Source: Campylobacterota bacterium (lineage in GTDB: Bacteria > Campylobacterota > Campylobacteria > Campylobacterales > Sulfurovaceae). From it: a stretch of 9,954 nucleotides of DNA. The position numbers and the translations under genes are program-made. Position 1 is the stretch's first letter; each line of letters opens with the position of its first letter. The notes under the pieces were generated by a model that saw nothing but the letters and a program-made list of their open reading frames with translations, did not search any database and was not told the origin of the DNA. The stretch covers positions 1 through 9,954 of the forward strand of contig JAHZJZ010000321.1 in assembly GCA_022600655.1 (NCBI GenBank), written 5' to 3'. This document shows positions 6,206 through 9,954 of the stretch, piece after piece.

Positions 6206-8186
6206 TATCTAGCCTCTCAACTTTCACAGCACTATGATTATAATCAGGCTCCAACGACTCTCTATCCAATAAATCATTGGTCAAAAAGTTCACCTCTCGA
6301 TTACTAATAGGAATAAAGAGAGATTTAGGGCGAATTGACTCGGTCACCACTGCAACGGTAATAATAGTTCCCCGTTTAGAACTCACTTGAATGCTCTCTC
6401 CATCATCTATTCCCAATTTTTTGGCATCCTCAGGGTGAATTTCACAAAAATTCAACGGCTTATACTTCAACAGTGTGCTTGGTAAATTGGTCTTGGTTCC
6501 TGTATGCCACTGGTCACGGGTACGCCCTGTTAGCAGGATAAAAGGGTACTCCAGTGAAATTTTTTCACTCAACAGCCTGTTCTCTACATAAAAGAGATTT
6601 CCCTTTCTGTCAGGGGTCAAGAAGTGCTTAATCTTCTTTCCCCATATAAAAGGCTTTTGAGAGAGTTCATCGTAGTTGGCTTGGCTAATATCCATATAAC
6701 GATTAAGCTTGGTCATCTGCTGGTACTCCTCAAATATCGCTTTAGGATTTTTAAAATCAAAAGCCTCTTTAAAGCCAAGTTCTTGGGCGATAAGTTGAAA
6801 AATCATCCAATCAGCTCTGCACTCTATCGAGGTGCGTGTTAGCTTCTCTTGTTTGGTAATGGTTCGGTCAAGGTTGGTCTGGATTCCCTCTTTCTCACCC
6901 CATGGAGCAGCAGGGAGTTGTATATGAGCGTAGTGTGAGGTCTCGCTATTTTGGTAGGCATTAATCTCAACCACTAAGGGAATATTTTTGATTTGACGCT
7001 GGGTATGGTGGCGATTGGGGAGGTGATAGACAGGGTCGGTATGACAGATAATTAGAACATCCAAATTGGCATCAAGCATCTGCGTGGCTGTGAGACCTAC
7101 TTGGTTATCTATCTTATCGGTTTTCCAAAATTTGGATACCTTATCAATGCTCTCTCTGTCAAACCCCAAATGAACAGCCAACATGGTAGAGAGTCCTCCT
7201 ACCTCACGCCCTCCCATGGCATTGGGTTGTCCTGTAAGGCTTAAAGGGCCATTTCCCTCTTTGAATATTTTACCTGTCAGCAGATGGGTATTAATCAGGG
7301 CTAGATTTTTATCGACCCCTTGGACGGACTGATTGAGTCCCATAGTCCATGCTGTAATAATATTTTCACTCTCTATATAGAGGTTGTAAAACTCATCAAA
7401 CTGCTCTTGTGTTAATCCTGTGCGTTTAAGCATTTTGGTAACAGCAGCTCTTTTAAACTTGTTTTTTAGTAGTTCAAAACCATTCAGATACTTTTTGACA
7501 AAGGGTTTATTGTACTGCTCCTCATCTATCAGCCGTTTAGAGAGCAGATTAAAAAAGTCTATATCGCCCCCTGCTTTAATCGGTAGGTAGATATCAGCTA
7601 TTTTGGCTGTATCGGTAAATCGAGGGTCAATTACTACCACCTTTAGCCCCTGTTTTTTTGCCTTTTTAATGTTATTGTGAAAGACCACATGAGCTTCGGC
7701 TGTATTGGCTCCTGTTAAGATAAGCAGATTGGCTTTGAAGATATCCTCCATTCGTACAGGAACGAAGTCAGCCCCAAGTGATTTTTTATACCCCACCACA
7801 GCACTTGCCATGCAGGTTCGACTATTGGTATCAATATTGTTGGTTCCGATAAACCCTTTGGCAAGTTTATTGGCAATGTAGTAATCTTCGGTCAACAGCT
7901 GTCCAGAGAGGTAAAACCCTATCTTATCTTTGGGTGTTTGCTTTATCGTAGAAGCTACCCTCTCAATTGCTTCATCCCATGAGGTGGTTTGAAACGGCTC
8001 GTTAATGTTTTGGCGTATCTGTGGACGAAGCAATCTTGTCTCTGTCTCTATACTTATAAGTTCAGAAACGCCTTTGGAACAGACCTTTCCCTCATTGGTT
8101 GGATAGGCTATATCGCCTATAAGCTTATTGGGCTCGTACTCTAAACCACACCCAACACCACAATAGCCACATACTGATTTTATCAT
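6192..8186 (-). CDS. narB: Assimilatory nitrate reductase catalytic subunit (NarB/NasA type)
   Basis: A molybdopterin-dependent cytoplasmic enzyme that reduces nitrate to nitrite. The N-terminal [4Fe-4S] site is Cys6, Cys9, Cys13 and Cys36, followed by the conserved Lys38. The molybdenum ligand is Cys125 in NSRTCMASAVVGYK. Further signatures are LSLTGQPNAMGGREVGGL (315-332), PWGEKEGIQTN (428-438) and LTGRTRDQWHTGT (552-564), the last beginning the C-terminal molybdopterin-dinucleotide-binding domain. There is no twin-arginine or other signal peptide, which separates it from periplasmic NapA. At 664 residues it is a little shorter than cyanobacterial NarB and lacks the C-terminal extra iron-sulfur region of longer NasA proteins. 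With no flavoprotein partner in view, ferredoxin or flavodoxin is the likely electron donor. The ATG is the only possible start, because an in-frame TAA lies 18 bases upstream. It heads the operon with cobA and nirA. Confidence 0.95.
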   Translation of the reverse strand: MIKSVCGYCGVGCGLEYEPNKLIGDIAYPTNEGKVCSKGVSELISIETETRLLRPQIRQNINEPFQTTSWDEAIERVASTIKQTPKDKIGFYLSGQLLTEDYYIANKLAKGFIGTNNIDTNSRTCMASAVVGYKKSLGADFVPVRMEDIFKANLLILTGANTAEAHVVFHNNIKKAKKQGLKVVVIDPRFTDTAKIADIYLPIKAGGDIDFFNLLSKRLIDEEQYNKPFVKKYLNGFELLKNKFKRAAVTKMLKRTGLTQEQFDEFYNLYIESENIITAWTMGLNQSVQGVDKNLALINTHLLTGKIFKEGNGPLSLTGQPNAMGGREVGGLSTMLAVHLGFDRESIDKVSKFWKTDKIDNQVGLTATQMLDANLDVLIICHTDPVYHLPNRHHTQRQIKNIPLVVEINAYQNSETSHYAHIQLPAAPWGEKEGIQTNLDRTITKQEKLTRTSIECRADWMIFQLIAQELGFKEAFDFKNPKAIFEEYQQMTKLNRYMDISQANYDELSQKPFIWGKKIKHFLTPDRKGNLFYVENRLLSEKISLEYPFILLTGRTRDQWHTGTKTNLPSTLLKYKPLNFCEIHPEDAKKLGIDDGESIQVSSKRGTIITVAVVTESIRPKSLFIPISNREVNFLTNDLLDRESLEPDYNHSAVKVERLDNEKE

Positions 8187-8220
8187 GCTCTCTTTACCCT
8201 TTTAATGAACGCTATAGAGG

Positions 8221-8226
8221 ATTATA
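8221..8226 (-). promoter_or_regulatory. Candidate -10 box for the narB-cobA-nirA operon
   Basis: The minus strand reads a perfect TATAAT here, 34 bases upstream of the narB start codon. It would give a leader of roughly 27 bases. No strong -35 hexamer is present; upstream DNA is simply AT-rich, as is usual in Campylobacterota promoters. The shared palindrome lies 42.5 bases away, centre to centre. Confidence 0.6.
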
Positions 8227-8254
8227 GACAATTTTTATGCAATTTTAAGTTTTT

Positions 8255-8277
8255 AATTGTATAAAAATTATACAATT
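8255..8277. promoter_or_regulatory. Perfect palindromic operator in the divergent narB/nrtA promoter region
   Basis: Arm AATTGTATAA (8255-8264) and its exact reverse complement TTATACAATT (8268-8277) are separated by AAA. The centre at 8266 is exactly 42.5 bases from the centre of each candidate -10 box (8223.5 and 8308.5). That would put it near -52 for both promoters, outside the core elements, as expected for a dimeric regulator acting on both genes. It does not match the FNR/CRP core TTGAT-N4-ATCAA. A 15-of-18 match to its first 18 bases occurs in minus orientation at 8227-8244, next to the nar -10 box. Which protein binds is unknown. Confidence 0.6.
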
Positions 8278-8305
8278 TGTTGATATTTTATTGATTATTA
8301 TTTGA

Positions 8306-8311
8306 TACAAT
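8306..8311 (+). promoter_or_regulatory. Candidate -10 box for the nrtA-like gene
   Basis: TACAAT within TTTGATACAATG lies 42 bases before the ATG and would give a leader of about 36 bases. A TTGATA at 8280-8285 is 20 bases upstream, too far to be a good -35 box. Its symmetry with the nar -10 box about the palindrome is the main support. Confidence 0.5.
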
Positions 8312-8353
8312 GCTTTCATAACAAAATCTTAATGTAAATATAAGGAGAAAGAA

Positions 8354-9733
8354 ATGTTACGAAATCTTGTAAAAGTTACCCTTGCTGTTTCACTAACAGC
8401 CTCAGCACTCTTCGCTGCCCCAGAGAAGACCAAACTAAAAATTGGTTTTATTGCCTTGACCGATTGTGCCCCATTGGTTGTAGCTAAAGAGAAAGGCTTC
8501 TTTAAAAAGTATGGTCTTGATGTGCATGTCGCCAAAGAGGGTGGTGGTTGGCCTGGTATTCAACAGAAGGTGATTAGTGGGGAGTATGACTTCTCTCACG
8601 CTCTAGCTGGTATGCCAATTGCTGCGACGCTTGGGATTAATGGTAACGCTCACCTTCAAGCTCTTTTATCATTAGACTTTAATGGTAATGCTATCACTTA
8701 TGGTAATAGCATTATCAAAGAGATGGAGAAGTATGGACTTGACAAGACAACCAGACCTGTCAGTGCAGAGAGTCTAAAGAAGTACATCGACGCTAAACAC
8801 AAAGCAGAGGGTGACAAATATCAACCACTGAGCTTTGGTATGGTTCACCCCGTCTCTACGCACAACTATGAGCTTAGGTACTGGATGGCATCAGCAGGAA
8901 TTGTCCCTGATACCGACTGTACCATTAAACCATTTCCACCACCAACTATGCCGTCGAACTTGATTGCAGGTAATATTGAGGGATACTGTGTGGGTGAGCC
9001 TTGGAACTCAAGAATCGTGCTTAAAGGTAAAGGTTCAGCACTGGTTACCAACTATGATATTTGGAACAACAACCCTGAAAAAGTGCTTCAAGCCAGAGCT
9101 GACTTTGTAAAGAAAAACCCAGAGACCACCAAAGCTGTGATGAAAGCTGTTATCGAAGCTCAAATGTGGCTGGATGCTTCATGGGAGAACCGAGAAGAGG
9201 CGATTGGTTGGTTGGCTAAAAAGAACTATGTAAAAGCTCCAAAGTCTGTTCTTAGAAAATCAATGAGTGGTACTTTCCTTTATAACAAAGGGGTAGATAG
9301 CTCAAACCCAATGTTTAATGTATTTGCAAACTACTATGCAGCCTATCCGTACTACTCTCACGGTATGTGGTTTATCACACAGATGTATAGATGGGGACAG
9401 ATTGACAAGCCTGTGAACATGAAAGAGACCATCGAAAAAGTATACAGACCAGACCTGTTTGCAGAGGTTGCTAAAGAGGTTGGATACACACTACCACCAA
9501 GTGCTTGGAAAAAAGATGGTGTGGATGAGTACAACAAATTTATCGATGGTAAAGTTTGGGATCCTAACAAAGCTGTTGAGTATATTTTTGATGCCAAAGT
9601 AGTTAACTCAAAAGTTAGCAAAGAGGATTTAGAAAAAGCCAACAACTGGACAGTTGAGACAAAACAGCCAGAGTATGTCTGTCCTTATGGACCTGCTGGA
9701 TGTGCTGACCCTAAATTTGTAACTAAAAAATAA
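8354..9733 (+). CDS. nrtA: Periplasmic nitrate-binding protein, NrtA-like ABC-transporter component
   Basis: The substrate-binding protein of a nitrate (or nitrate/nitrite) ABC importer. A Sec signal peptide (residues 1-21, MLRNLVKVTLAVSLTASALF then Ala) precedes the mature protein; there is no lipobox, so it should be soluble in the periplasm, unlike the lipid-anchored cyanobacterial NrtA. The 459 residues match the NrtA/NMT1-like family. Typical stretches are LKIGFIALTDCAPLVVAKEKGFF (read in two parts: 28-43 and 44-50), GGGWPGIQQKVISGEYD, ELRYWMASAGIVPD and GYCVGEPWN, which carry the Trp and Gly neighbourhoods used for nitrate binding in NrtA. The C-terminus has two cysteines (VCPYGPAGCADP) of unknown purpose. 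AAGGAG lies six bases before the ATG. It is divergent from the nitrate-reductase operon. The permease and ATPase partners are not in the window, so a different small anion remains possible but context favours nitrate. Confidence 0.9.
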   Translation: MLRNLVKVTLAVSLTASALFAAPEKTKLKIGFIALTDCAPLVVAKEKGFFKKYGLDVHVAKEGGGWPGIQQKVISGEYDFSHALAGMPIAATLGINGNAHLQALLSLDFNGNAITYGNSIIKEMEKYGLDKTTRPVSAESLKKYIDAKHKAEGDKYQPLSFGMVHPVSTHNYELRYWMASAGIVPDTDCTIKPFPPPTMPSNLIAGNIEGYCVGEPWNSRIVLKGKGSALVTNYDIWNNNPEKVLQARADFVKKNPETTKAVMKAVIEAQMWLDASWENREEAIGWLAKKNYVKAPKSVLRKSMSGTFLYNKGVDSSNPMFNVFANYYAAYPYYSHGMWFITQMYRWGQIDKPVNMKETIEKVYRPDLFAEVAKEVGYTLPPSAWKKDGVDEYNKFIDGKVWDPNKAVEYIFDAKVVNSKVSKEDLEKANNWTVETKQPEYVCPYGPAGCADPKFVTKK

Positions 9734-9735
9734 CC

Positions 9736-9878
9736 GTAGGTCGGGTTGCCCTCATCCCGACAAAAAGATGCATAAAATAGAAATACAATATAACAAAACC
9801 ATATTAGCATACGACCATCCATTGAACGATGCGATATTTTGATATGCCAATTCGTGTCGGGATGAGGGCAACCCGACC
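9736..9878. repeat. REPIN/MITE-like palindromic element with perfect 24-bp inverted ends (family 2)
   Basis: Bases 9739-9762 and 9855-9878 are exact reverse complements over 24 positions. The left end is GGTCGGGTTGCCC followed by TCATCCCGACA. Each end can also fold alone: GTCGGG (9740-9745) pairs with CCCGAC (9756-9761). GTAG precedes the left end, as in the family 1 elements, but the stem sequence differs. The 92-base centre is AT-rich and contains a smaller imperfect hairpin (GCATACG around 9809-9815 with CGATGC around 9829-9834). It begins just after the nrtA stop and lies before the next candidate gene. It has no coding capacity, and no transposase is nearby. Confidence 0.85.
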
Positions 9879-9903
9879 TTGTATAATAAAGATAGAGGTA
9901 AAA

Positions 9904-9954
9904 ATGATAAAATACCTCCAAAGGATTAAGGGTAAATCGACCCGACCTAAAGCA
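9904..9954 (+). CDS. Start of a probable next gene, truncated by window edge
   Basis: An ATG with AGAGG (9894-9898) five bases upstream opens a frame of 17 codons, MIKYLQRIKGKSTRPKA, that runs unbroken off the right edge. The basic, membrane-protein-like N-terminus and its position after the nitrate-binding protein suggest a transport component. An ABC permease (NrtB) is one option. An HPP-family membrane protein, a group that includes nitrite transporters, is another, because such proteins tend to begin with a similar Lys/Gly/Pro-rich stretch. Seventeen residues cannot decide this, and a chance open frame cannot be excluded. Confidence 0.45.
   Translation, partial: MIKYLQRIKGKSTRPKA

Noticed and set aside
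6192..8186. Periplasmic dissimilatory nitrate reductase NapA
   Set aside because: There is no twin-arginine signal peptide, no nap accessory genes, and the enzyme is co-transcribed with nirA and cobA.
1..9954. CRISPR array, tRNA, rRNA, transposase or phage gene
   Set aside because: I saw no regularly spaced direct repeats, no tRNA-like cloverleaf and no such coding sequence; the only mobile-type signals are the non-coding palindromic repeats.

Overview
This window is a nitrogen-acquisition region of an AT-rich bacterial chromosome. The most likely source is a Campylobacterota member of the Sulfurovum/Sulfurimonas type. That placement is an inference from gene content, the style of the proteins, AT-rich spacers and the short 'GTAGCGTGGGC...' palindromic repeats; no rRNA or other phylogenetic marker is present.

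Layout. Bases 1-1297 hold most of an ammonium channel gene (amt), whose start codon lies just off the left edge. A PII signal-protein gene (glnB/glnK) follows at 1383-1724, and the two are separated almost entirely by a two-hairpin palindromic repeat (REPIN-like). Bases 1725-2369 are a long spacer. It holds a lone hairpin after glnB, a frameshifted minus-strand gene remnant (about 1805-2000), and an unexplained GGA-rich block of predicted hairpins (about 2068-2223). A plus-strand lipoprotein with two DUF1566-type domains occupies 2370-3758. It converges on a three-gene minus-strand operon read right to left: assimilatory nitrate reductase (narB/nasA type, 8186-6192), uroporphyrinogen-III C-methyltransferase (cobA/SUMT, 6205-5453) and ferredoxin-type nitrite reductase (nirA, 5364-3781). 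Opposite this operon, across a 167-bp promoter region, a periplasmic nitrate-binding protein (nrtA-like, 8354-9733) is read rightward. A second kind of palindromic repeat with perfect 24-bp inverted ends follows it. The first 17 codons of a probable further gene run off the right edge.

How the parts work together. The NrtA-like protein would capture nitrate in the periplasm. NarB reduces it to nitrite in the cytoplasm and NirA reduces nitrite to ammonium. SUMT makes precorrin-2, the precursor of the siroheme that NirA needs. Amt imports ammonium directly, and PII senses nitrogen status and probably gates Amt. The divergent nar/nrt promoters share a perfect 10-bp-arm palindrome lying exactly midway between the two candidate -10 boxes, which suggests one regulator controls both sides.

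The pathway genes are ordinary. The less ordinary material is between them: a REPIN that supplies the last ten codons and stop of cobA, a REPIN starting on the last base of the amt stop codon, the symmetric operator, the GGA-rich structured spacer, and the decayed minus-strand gene.
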